Shown: positions 1 through 5,254 of the stretch, one piece after another
Numbering within the stretch: the stretch's first letter is position 1
Layout of the letters: every line of letters starts with the position of its first letter
Made by a program: the position numbers and the translations under genes
The notes under the pieces: generated by a model
What the model was told of the DNA's origin: nothing
Seen by the model: the letters and a program-made list of their open reading frames with translations, nothing else
Database searches by the model: none
Source of the DNA: CAZDDW01 sp043811105
Lineage (GTDB): Bacteria > Patescibacteriota > Patescibacteriia > UBA9934 > CAZDDW01
Assembly: GCA_043811105.1 (NCBI GenBank)
Contig: JBDRNK010000042.1
Span: forward strand, 1-7,579
Direction of reading: 5' to 3'
DNA length: 7,579 nt

Positions 1-1087
1 CATGGATGACCTAGGCCTCCATCAAGGTTATCGCCTAGCTAGATTTCCAGTACTAGTACTCGATGACCTATTTGAACCCATGCAAGTTCTATTCGATGGA
101 ACAAACTTAGAAAATGCACAAAAGGATTTGACACATTACCAAAAAGATCATGCTTGGGCAACTGTTGACCACAACGGTCAAATCATTGAGGAAGGGAATG
201 TTGTTAATACACCATCAAAACTTGCACAGTTTGCTAAGCGTATGATCAAGCGACATCCTGAACTAATTATTGGCTGCGAAGCAACAGGAAGTTACTATGA
301 AAAGTTGGCTATTGCTTTTCTAAATCTAAAGGTGGCGATTCAGGTAATCAATCCGGCACTCACTTCAACCAAAGCTCTTCGTTCTTCCATGCGTATGACT
401 AAGACAGATAAACAAGATGCTCGAGGTATTGCTAGAAAACTACAAGAGAAAAGAGGGGAAATTGGCACTGTTTTTAGCTGGAATCCAGACGAAAGACGTT
501 TACAAGCACTGGCCAGACAATTGCAGTTCTTAAAGAAACAACGTTCTGCTTTAAGAGTGAGAACCAAGGATATGTTATCTCGACCCTTTGACAGTGTGAC
601 TGTAAACGTTGATATATTCGACCAAGAAATTAAAAGGCTTGAACAGTTGCTTATTCAAGAGACTGGCAATCTTTATCCAAAAGCCTTGGAGATCCTTGTG
701 GCCATTCGCGGAGTTGGTGAAAAGAGTGCTTGTTTGTTACTTGCTGAAACTCAGTGTTTGAAAAGGTTTCCCACATCAAAGGCCTTTGCTGCTTTTGCTG
801 GTCTTGACCCAACACTCAAGGAAAGTGGTACATCGGTACACGGCAATTCCTGCATGAGTAAAGCCGGCTCCCCTTACCTTAGAGCTAACCTTACCTGGAG
901 TTCAAAACTGCTGGTACAATGGAATGATACTTTTAGAGAATGCTTTGAAAACGCACTGACTCGGGGCAAAGCCCCTGGTGTGGCCTATGGAATTGTAGCT
1001 AGAAAGTTTGCCACGGTTGTCCATCAATGTGTAACTAAAAATGAAATGTTTGATCCTGAAAAAGTCGGCCTGGGAACTACTCCTTAA
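1..1087 (+). mobile_element. Partial IS110-family insertion sequence
   Basis: The transposase at 80-1087 identifies an IS110-type element that is cut by the left edge of the window. In the IS110 group, the stretch between the left end and the transposase encodes the bridge RNA that selects target and donor DNA, so bases 1-79 may be the tail of that noncoding region. They contain a perfect 12-bp palindrome (AGTACTAGTACT, 49-60). The right end is not defined: IS110 elements lack clear terminal inverted repeats. A TCTGACCCC string at 1108-1116, just past the gene, recurs at 6853-6861 and might be end-related, but nine bases could match by chance. Confidence 0.6.
80..1087 (+). CDS. IS110-family transposase, 5' end possibly frameshifted
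   Basis: This is a DEDD (RuvC-like) recombinase that moves its element through an RNA-guided, serine-assisted reaction. Recognisable IS110 features in order are: KDHAWATVDHNG near the N-terminus, the CEATG block carrying the conserved Glu, the TDKQDA block carrying the paired Asp residues, and then the C-terminal Transposase_20 region with GVGEKSACLLLAE, AFAGLDP and SKAGSPYLR. The length from the ATG at 80 is 335 residues, usual for the family. The expected first catalytic motif (GIDxxKD-like) is absent in this frame, which reads DLTHYQKD. The next frame reads KGFDTLPK just before it and would join at the A-run at 141-145, so the 5' end may carry one or two single-base indels. The frame also stays open upstream to base 2, but that part is unlike IS110 N-termini. 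The family assignment is firm; intactness is doubtful. Confidence 0.85.
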   Translation: MQVLFDGTNLENAQKDLTHYQKDHAWATVDHNGQIIEEGNVVNTPSKLAQFAKRMIKRHPELIIGCEATGSYYEKLAIAFLNLKVAIQVINPALTSTKALRSSMRMTKTDKQDARGIARKLQEKRGEIGTVFSWNPDERRLQALARQLQFLKKQRSALRVRTKDMLSRPFDSVTVNVDIFDQEIKRLEQLLIQETGNLYPKALEILVAIRGVGEKSACLLLAETQCLKRFPTSKAFAAFAGLDPTLKESGTSVHGNSCMSKAGSPYLRANLTWSSKLLVQWNDTFRECFENALTRGKAPGVAYGIVARKFATVVHQCVTKNEMFDPEKVGLGTTP

Positions 1088-1170
1088 ACTTGACGTTATG
1101 ATAGATGTCTGACCCCCTTATTGCCAGCGACTATTAAATCCTCTGTAAGATAGGACATTTTAACTTCCCG

Positions 1171-1220
1171 TTGACAAAAACCAAACATGATTTGACAATT
1201 ATGCTTTGCCGTGCTCAAAT
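1171..1220 (+). promoter_or_regulatory. Two overlapping sigma70-like promoters before the ATP-grasp/methyltransferase pair
   Basis: TTGACA occurs twice, at 1171-1176 and 1192-1197. Each is followed after 17 nt by a 4/6 match to the -10 box (GACAAT at 1194-1199 and TCAAAT at 1215-1220). Use of the second would start transcription only a few bases before the ATG at 1233, giving an almost leaderless mRNA. That fits the lack of a Shine-Dalgarno site there. The boxes were read by eye only. Confidence 0.45.
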
Positions 1221-1232
1221 AGTCTTATATTT

Positions 1233-1994
1233 ATGGTTGAAATTATTATTTCGAAAACAGAAGGTTTCTACGATGGAGCCAAGATGATTCAACAAGGACT
1301 AAAAGATCGAGATATTTCTTGTCAAATTACTTTAATCGAAAATATTTCGATTAACAGTTGGGATAGTGAAAAAAACCAATCAAAAATAATATATTTTCTA
1401 ACTAATACTAATGAGCTTGGAATCCATGCAATGCACTACCTTTCAACAGGTGCGGAAGTGATCAATCAGGACTTCTTAATCTGTCAGAGAGACAAATATT
1501 CTATTCAGGACAGATTACTTCAAGCCCAAGTACAAATTCCAGCAAATTTTTATTCTTCAGACAAAAAAGAAATACTGTCAGCATCATCCAACATTTCCTA
1601 CCCACTATATATCAAAAGCCAACAACAAGCCAAACAAGTCTATCAAATAAAACGGTCTGATCAACTTTCCTCTCTATTGGAAAATATTAAAGACTTAACG
1701 GACTGGTACATGGAAAAAGATGTTAAAACCGAAAAAACAAATCTATATAAAGTTTATTATATAGCTGGTAATTATCACTGTAATAAAAAGATTGAGTTAA
1801 GAGTCAAAAATATTCAAAATATTCTAGAAACAATATCAACAATACTACATTTAGATATTTTTTCCATTGACATAATAGCTAATAAACAAAAAAGTTGGAT
1901 AATAGATGTGAACCCTGCATCATCGTTCTTTAAGACAGAAACAGGAAGAGAGGATTTTATTGAGTACCTTACAAAACTCTACAGCCAATCATAA
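1233..1994 (+). CDS. Divergent ATP-grasp family protein (RimK-like fold)
   Basis: This is a 253-residue protein with the general layout of ATP-grasp carboxylate-amine ligases, which activate a carboxylate as an acyl-phosphate and join it to a nucleophile. Visible landmarks are GAEVIN (73-78), where many members place the end of the pre-ATP domain, YPLYIKS (123-129) as the nucleotide-binding lysine strand, WYMEKDV (158-164) as the hinge, and SIDII (211-215) with IIDVNP (223-228) as the metal-binding D and N pair. It is shorter than most RimK-type enzymes and rich in Lys, Asn and Ile with AT-rich codons, unlike the methyltransferase that overlaps its end. I preferred the ATG at 1233 over a TTG at 1206, because MVEIIISKTEG begins as a normal first beta-strand. 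There is no clear ribosome site. It could be a second RiPP ligase or an unrelated metabolic ligase; the substrate is unknown. Confidence 0.65.
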   Translation: MVEIIISKTEGFYDGAKMIQQGLKDRDISCQITLIENISINSWDSEKNQSKIIYFLTNTNELGIHAMHYLSTGAEVINQDFLICQRDKYSIQDRLLQAQVQIPANFYSSDKKEILSASSNISYPLYIKSQQQAKQVYQIKRSDQLSSLLENIKDLTDWYMEKDVKTEKTNLYKVYYIAGNYHCNKKIELRVKNIQNILETISTILHLDIFSIDIIANKQKSWIIDVNPASSFFKTETGREDFIEYLTKLYSQS

Positions 1995-2670
1995 TAGCTT
2001 TGCCAGTCTTTATCAGTCAACAATTCAGAAAAAAGGTGGTCACAAGCAATATATCCAGGAAAAAAAACAAAGGTCTGCCGGCGCCCTAATTACCCGTCTT
2101 CAACATAACTTTGAACCTGGATCAAGAATTATTGAAATTGGCACTGGAACCGGAGCTATCGCAGCTTTATTAGCTAAAGAGGGTTTCCAGATTACGGCCA
2201 TCGACAATGATCCAGCCATGATCAAGTTGGCAAAGGAAAGTAAAAAGGCCATGAATGTAACCGTGGACATCCACGAATTTGACGCCTTTAAAATTCATCA
2301 TCGGTTTGCTTCTAATGCTTTTGAGTGTGCTATCAGTCATGGCTTGATAGAGCATTTCTCAGATAACGAAATTTCTCAGTTGCTTCAAGCTCAAAATTTA
2401 ATAGCCAAGCAAGTTGTCTTTGTTGTTCCGACTGCCAAGATGAGTCCGGAATATAACAAACGCGGTCTTGGCAACGAGCGTTACCTAACCACGCCATCAT
2501 GGATTAAGCTCTTAACAAGAATTGGTTTTCGAGTATCAAAAATATATGGTTTTGGTTTCAAGGAAACTTCCTGGCCAACCTCTCTTGAACGACTCTGTTG
2601 GTACCGACCGACTGCCCGATTGGTTTCTCCTGTCTGTGCCTTCAACGAATTCTGGTTACAACCAAAATAA
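1960..2670 (+). CDS. Class I SAM-dependent methyltransferase
   Basis: This 236-residue Rossmann-fold methyltransferase transfers a methyl group from S-adenosylmethionine to an unknown acceptor. Motif I is EIGTGTG (59-65), the acidic residue after strand 2 is in AIDND (80-84), and the post-motif region reads AISHGLIEHF (124-133) followed by the VVFVVP strand. The start is a TTG at 1960 preceded by AGAGGA at 1949-1954 with 5 nt spacing. The next in-frame ATG lies inside the domain, so the TTG is well supported. The first 35 bases overlap the end of the ATP-grasp gene, which indicates translational coupling and a shared job. The C-terminal region has several Trp and Cys residues. It is not a PIMT-type (L-isoaspartyl) enzyme by the motifs visible, so it differs from the methyltransferase seen in imiditide graspetide clusters. 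Confidence 0.8.
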   Translation: MSTLQNSTANHNSFASLYQSTIQKKGGHKQYIQEKKQRSAGALITRLQHNFEPGSRIIEIGTGTGAIAALLAKEGFQITAIDNDPAMIKLAKESKKAMNVTVDIHEFDAFKIHHRFASNAFECAISHGLIEHFSDNEISQLLQAQNLIAKQVVFVVPTAKMSPEYNKRGLGNERYLTTPSWIKLLTRIGFRVSKIYGFGFKETSWPTSLERLCWYRPTARLVSPVCAFNEFWLQPK

Positions 2671-3078
2671 CTACACCAACTTACTCTCAATCTCGCTGAA
2701 ATATTCGGCGAGATTTTTATATGACAGATGATTGGCCACTTCTTCAATCAAAAACCATTCCACTCTATCACCGAAAAATTCTGTTTGTGTTTTAGAATCA
2801 GGATCTGCCTGTACCAAAAACATTGTCATTTCAACTTGATTTCCATCAGAGTTGGTATACTTTAAATTTGGCAGAGTTTTATTGATCTTGACAGACAATC
2901 CGGTTTCCTCCCTAATCTCTCTGATCATAGTTTTTTCTGATAGCTCTCCTTCTTCAATATGCCCCTTAGGAAAAGTCCAGTCATTTTCTTTTTTTCTATA
3001 CAACAAAACAACCTTTAATGGTTTCTCATAACTTCTAATAATTGCTCCTGCCTTTTGAATGTTTGATTTATGATTCAT
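2671..3078 (-). CDS. NUDIX hydrolase
   Basis: This 135-residue protein hydrolyses a nucleoside diphosphate linked to another moiety; the substrate cannot be told from the sequence. The Nudix box is perfect: G39, E45, then REIREETGL (53-61), matching Gx5Ex7REUxEExGU, with WTFPKGH just before it. It sits downstream of the kinase-like gene with a terminator hairpin in the 46-nt gap. The only purine-rich match upstream of its ATG (AAAAGGG) is the 3' arm of that hairpin, about 10 nt from the start. It meets the methyltransferase gene with no gap between the two stop codons (TAA 2668-2670, TAG 2673-2671). It may be a housekeeping-type mutT relative rather than part of the peptide system. Confidence 0.9.
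   Translation of the reverse strand: MNHKSNIQKAGAIIRSYEKPLKVVLLYRKKENDWTFPKGHIEEGELSEKTMIREIREETGLSVKINKTLPNLKYTNSDGNQVEMTMFLVQADPDSKTQTEFFGDRVEWFLIEEVANHLSYKNLAEYFSEIESKLV
2689..2718 (+). terminator. Rho-independent terminator for the methyltransferase operon, inside the NUDIX gene
   Basis: AATCTCGCTGAA (2689-2700) pairs with TTCGGCGAGATT (2704-2715). This makes a 12-bp stem with one G-T pair and a 3-nt loop, followed by a T-run to 2718. The T-run lies only on the plus-strand side. The hairpin lies wholly within the last codons of the convergent NUDIX gene. Confidence 0.8.
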
Positions 3079-3079
3079 A

Positions 3080-3119
3080 AAAAAATAACCCTTTTGATTA
3101 GAATACCAAAAGGGTTATT
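3080..3119 (-). terminator. Rho-independent terminator after the radical SAM/kinase operon
   Basis: The arms AATAACCCTTTTG (3084-3096) and CAAAAGGGTTATT (3107-3119) pair perfectly over 13 bp around a 10-nt loop. On the minus strand the 3' arm runs into a T-rich tail that ends at the ATG of the NUDIX gene. The hairpin therefore doubles as the 5' region of that gene and could act as an attenuator. Confidence 0.8.
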
Positions 3120-3124
3120 AAGCG

Positions 3125-3664
3125 TCAAACAACCCAGCCCTGTTGATCCAAGTACTTAGACAAGGCTCGACCTTCGGCCAGAAGAAGATCTTGTTCCCCG
3201 GCACCATTAAAGACCCATTCGACATTACTAATTAGACACACCTTGGCACCATCATCCGCTTGGTGCCAATATTTCACTCGCTTCAAGTCTAGAGCTATGT
3301 CTTCTGGGGTGTTACGACTGTCAGTGACTATAGTAGGAGAAACGACCAAAGCCAACAGTTGATTACCTGTCAAATCTTGAACCACCTGCCACTCTTCAAA
3401 GTTGTGAATAGCATCAAACAGTATGATCTTGTTTTCAACACAGATGTAATCAAGAATCATATGCATGACTTGAGCTGCGCCCTTTAGACGATATAGGTTA
3501 CCGTACCATTCTTGCAAACAAATACCATCATCATTATCGTGCTTTATAAAAATCTGTTCCAGAATTTCCAACTTATTAATCACCTGCCAATCAAACTCGT
3601 TGGCTAGCAACTTGGCTAAATGGCTTTTACCTGACCCATGTAGTCCAGCCAAACCTATAATCAT
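3125..3664 (-). CDS. P-loop NTPase, kinase-like (dephospho-CoA/adenylate kinase or UPF0200-like)
   Basis: This 179-residue protein opens with a Walker A loop, GLHGSGKS (7-14), directly after the first beta-strand, as in small-molecule kinases. Further on, IILFDAIHNFEEWQVV looks like the Walker B strand and the following helix of UPF0200/dephospho-CoA-kinase-like proteins. DLKRVKYWHQADDGAKVCLISNVEWVFNGAGEQDLL resembles their LID and C-terminal adenine-binding part (a strand ending in N-x-G). Its ATG is 1 nt after the stop of the radical SAM gene (TGA-A-ATG), so the two are almost certainly co-translated. The substrate is unknown. It could phosphorylate a small metabolite or, if tied to the peptide system, supply or modify a building block; the second idea is speculation. 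Confidence 0.65.
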   Translation of the reverse strand: MIIGLAGLHGSGKSHLAKLLANEFDWQVINKLEILEQIFIKHDNDDGICLQEWYGNLYRLKGAAQVMHMILDYICVENKIILFDAIHNFEEWQVVQDLTGNQLLALVVSPTIVTDSRNTPEDIALDLKRVKYWHQADDGAKVCLISNVEWVFNGAGEQDLLLAEGRALSKYLDQQGWVV

Positions 3665-3665
3665 T

Positions 3666-4799
3666 TCATTCTCCCAGAGCTACAGCTAAAGCTAAACAAT
3701 TGGTGGTTGTTGTAGAAGAAATAGAGTTAAACCTATCCAACTGACAACGCAACCGTTTAATATGACCGCTGGTCAACAAGCTCGCCCATATCTCAGCCAT
3801 CGATTGATATCGAAGATTTCCAATAGGATCCTCTCCTAAAGAACCTAGGAAGCCACAAGTTTGAACCCGACCATCTGGCAAGACAACCATACCCCGATGA
3901 CCAGCACTGCACATTCGTCGCTGAAAAGGTAAGGTGATACGGGTCTTGACCGGCTCTTCTCTCAAATAGTGTCCGTTGATCAGCCTATTGGTCGGTGGCA
4001 TGTCATCAATTAATTGTCTCTTAAGATCAGCATACTCTGACTCACTCAGCATTTCTTGAGCGTTAGCTCGACCGGCTGGGATCAACCGTCGAATAAATAC
4101 AGGGATCTCATAATCAAGCAACAGGCTGGCTAGCTCTTTGATTGCTTGATAGTTACTTTTCATAACTACTGTATTGACTCTCACTTGTGGCCCTTGATCC
4201 TTAAAATTAACCAATCCACGTATTGCTGCTTGAAAACTACCGGCTCCCTGAATAGTATCATGGACAATTTCCGGACCATGCAGACTGACGACCACAAAAC
4301 GCAATCCAGCTTTTTGAAGTCGTGCTACCACTTTATCATTAGCAAGCATGGCATTTGTACCAATGGACACCCGCATTCCTAAGCCAACAGCCTGATTAAT
4401 AAGCAGGTGAAAATTCGGCAAAATCAATGGCTCACCGCCCGTAAAACGAATCTCTTGAACACCACTAGTTGCCAAATCTTCAATTACAGCAAACATTTCC
4501 TCCAAGGTCATCTCTGTTTTCAATCTAGCCCCTGATTGATTAAAACAATGAACACACCGGACATTGCATGCCCTAGTCACTTCAAAGAAAACCATATCAG
4601 CAGAACTAAAGTTATCTTTTGGCAGTAGGATGGGCTCAACAAACTTAATCTTTCCATCAAATTGTTCTTTCAAATCATCAGGCAGCTGGCCATTTTTTCT
4701 GGCATGAACATATTCTTCTTGATTAACATATGTCCTTTCACCAGAACATGGATTAAACACCGTTCCTCCAAAGCTTTCTTGTCTAATCAAAATACCCAT
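3666..4799 (-). CDS. Radical SAM enzyme with SPASM/twitch-like C-terminus
   Basis: This 377-residue enzyme cleaves S-adenosylmethionine at a 4Fe-4S cluster bound by C78, C82 and C85 (RACNVRCVHC). TGGEP (120-124) is the SAM-binding GGEP motif and VVSLHG is the next family strand. The N-terminal 50 residues (FGGTVFNPCSGERTYVN) resemble the PqqD-like lead-in found in peptide-modifying radical SAM proteins. C297 in CSAGHRG, then VLPDGRVQTCG (C315) and DPIGNLRYQSMAEIW, are SPASM/twitch features that normally bind an auxiliary cluster. The tail then departs from the usual C-x2-C/CGGGC pattern and has only C352 and C368 (TTTTNCLALA). AGGAG lies 8 nt before the ATG at 4799; a GTG at 4802 is an alternative. 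It is transcribed divergently from the peptide gene across a shared control region. Likely roles are peptide maturation (inferred) or a PqqE/NirJ-like cofactor step. Confidence 0.85.
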   Translation of the reverse strand: MGILIRQESFGGTVFNPCSGERTYVNQEEYVHARKNGQLPDDLKEQFDGKIKFVEPILLPKDNFSSADMVFFEVTRACNVRCVHCFNQSGARLKTEMTLEEMFAVIEDLATSGVQEIRFTGGEPLILPNFHLLINQAVGLGMRVSIGTNAMLANDKVVARLQKAGLRFVVVSLHGPEIVHDTIQGAGSFQAAIRGLVNFKDQGPQVRVNTVVMKSNYQAIKELASLLLDYEIPVFIRRLIPAGRANAQEMLSESEYADLKRQLIDDMPPTNRLINGHYLREEPVKTRITLPFQRRMCSAGHRGMVVLPDGRVQTCGFLGSLGEDPIGNLRYQSMAEIWASLLTSGHIKRLRCQLDRFNSISSTTTTNCLALAVALGE

Positions 4800-4848
4800 C
4801 ACTTGATCTCCTTTTTAATGAACACATTTAAACCTAACCATATAATTG

Positions 4849-4883
4849 CTTATAAATCAACCCGTTCCAACCTTTAAGGTTGG
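4849..4883 (-). promoter_or_regulatory. Possible minus-strand promoter for the radical SAM operon with palindromic operator
   Basis: On the minus strand, TATAAG (4854-4849) is a 5/6 match to the -10 box, with a weak -35 (TTAAAG) 17 nt upstream. The perfect 17-bp palindrome CCAACCTTTAAGGTTGG (4867-4883) overlaps this -35 and spacer. It ends 22 nt before the plus-strand -35 of the peptide gene. One dimeric regulator bound here could affect both directions. No regulator gene is visible in the window. Confidence 0.4.
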
Positions 4884-4905
4884 GTGATAAAGGGAAATGA
4901 GGGGG

Positions 4906-4934
4906 TTGACGCATAATTTAAGTTCGTGTATATT
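4906..4934 (+). promoter_or_regulatory. Strong sigma70-like promoter of the peptide/ATP-grasp operon
   Basis: TTGACG (4906-4911) and TATATT (4929-4934) each match consensus at 5 of 6 positions and are exactly 17 nt apart. The transcript would start near 4941, leaving a leader of about 88 nt that contains a TATCAAA/TTTGATA hairpin (4994-5000 with 5009-5015) just before the start region of the peptide gene. Confidence 0.7.
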
Positions 4935-5028
4935 CTAAATAGAACCTTAACAGAGCCAAATCGTGGTTAAATTTGAAACCCTTAATAGTGAGGTATCAAA
5001 AAAATAACTTTGATAAGGCGAGAGAAGT

Positions 5029-5205
5029 ATGATGGAAAACGAAAGACAAGAAAACACCCCACAGGATGAACGAACTCCTCTAACCTTCCAGATGGCTGAA
5101 TGTATGTGTGAAACCGATGCCAGCGCCGGTGTTACCGCTCAGTACAGCGGTGGCACGACCGGTGGTGGTGGCTACGGAGAAGATGCCAACATCGACTACG
5201 ATTGA
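5029..5205 (+). CDS. Candidate graspetide-type RiPP precursor peptide (58 aa)
   Basis: This short gene lies between a strong promoter and a graspetide-type ATP-grasp ligase. The first 24 residues are charged and leader-like, ending PLTFQMAE (17-24). That segment might act like the PFFARFLE-type recognition helix of microviridin leaders, though the likeness is weak. Residues 25-58 are core-like: a CMC pair (25-27), six Thr/Ser (29, 32, 36, 40, 43, 44), six Asp/Glu (28, 30, 51, 52, 56, 58), eight glycines between 34 and 50, and Tyr 39, 49 and 57. T43-T44, six residues, then E51-D52 recalls the TTxxxxEE ester-ring pattern of plesiocin-like graspetides. There is no lysine in the peptide, so only ester links would be possible, not omega-amides. 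Two ATGs in tandem (5029 and 5032) follow a purine-rich AAGGCGAGAGAAG. Its codons are more GC-rich than those of its neighbours. The precursor role is inferred from context and composition. Confidence 0.75.
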   Translation: MMENERQENTPQDERTPLTFQMAECMCETDASAGVTAQYSGGTTGGGGYGEDANIDYD

Positions 5206-5216
5206 TTGGCTAACAT

Positions 5217-5241
5217 GGGGTGACTAGATCATCCCTTTTTT
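5217..5241 (+). terminator. Attenuator-like terminator between precursor and ligase genes
   Basis: GGGGTGA (5217-5223) pairs with TCATCCC (5229-5235), including one G-T pair, around a 5-nt loop and is followed by six T. It lies 11 nt after the peptide stop and just before the ligase ribosome site AAGGAGA. A leaky terminator here would give much more precursor than enzyme, a common arrangement in RiPP operons. Confidence 0.7.
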
Positions 5242-5254
5242 ACAAGGAGATAAA

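Noticed and set aside
2..79. Upstream extension of the transposase reading frame to base 2
   Set aside because: The frame is open, but the translated part does not look like an IS110 N-terminus and the region is better explained as noncoding left-end DNA.
340..567. Minus-strand 75-codon frame inside the transposase
   Set aside because: It lies wholly opposite conserved transposase motifs and its translation shows no natural protein features.
1206..1232. TTG start nine codons upstream for the first ATP-grasp gene
   Set aside because: It lies between the predicted -35 and -10 boxes of one promoter, and the ATG at 1233 starts a normal beta-strand.
2481..2747. Minus-strand frame across the methyltransferase end and NUDIX end
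   Set aside because: It overlaps two well-supported genes in other frames and has no motif or ribosome site.
4146..4382. Plus-strand 78-codon frame opposite the radical SAM gene
   Set aside because: It is the shadow of the conserved SAM-binding region on the other strand.
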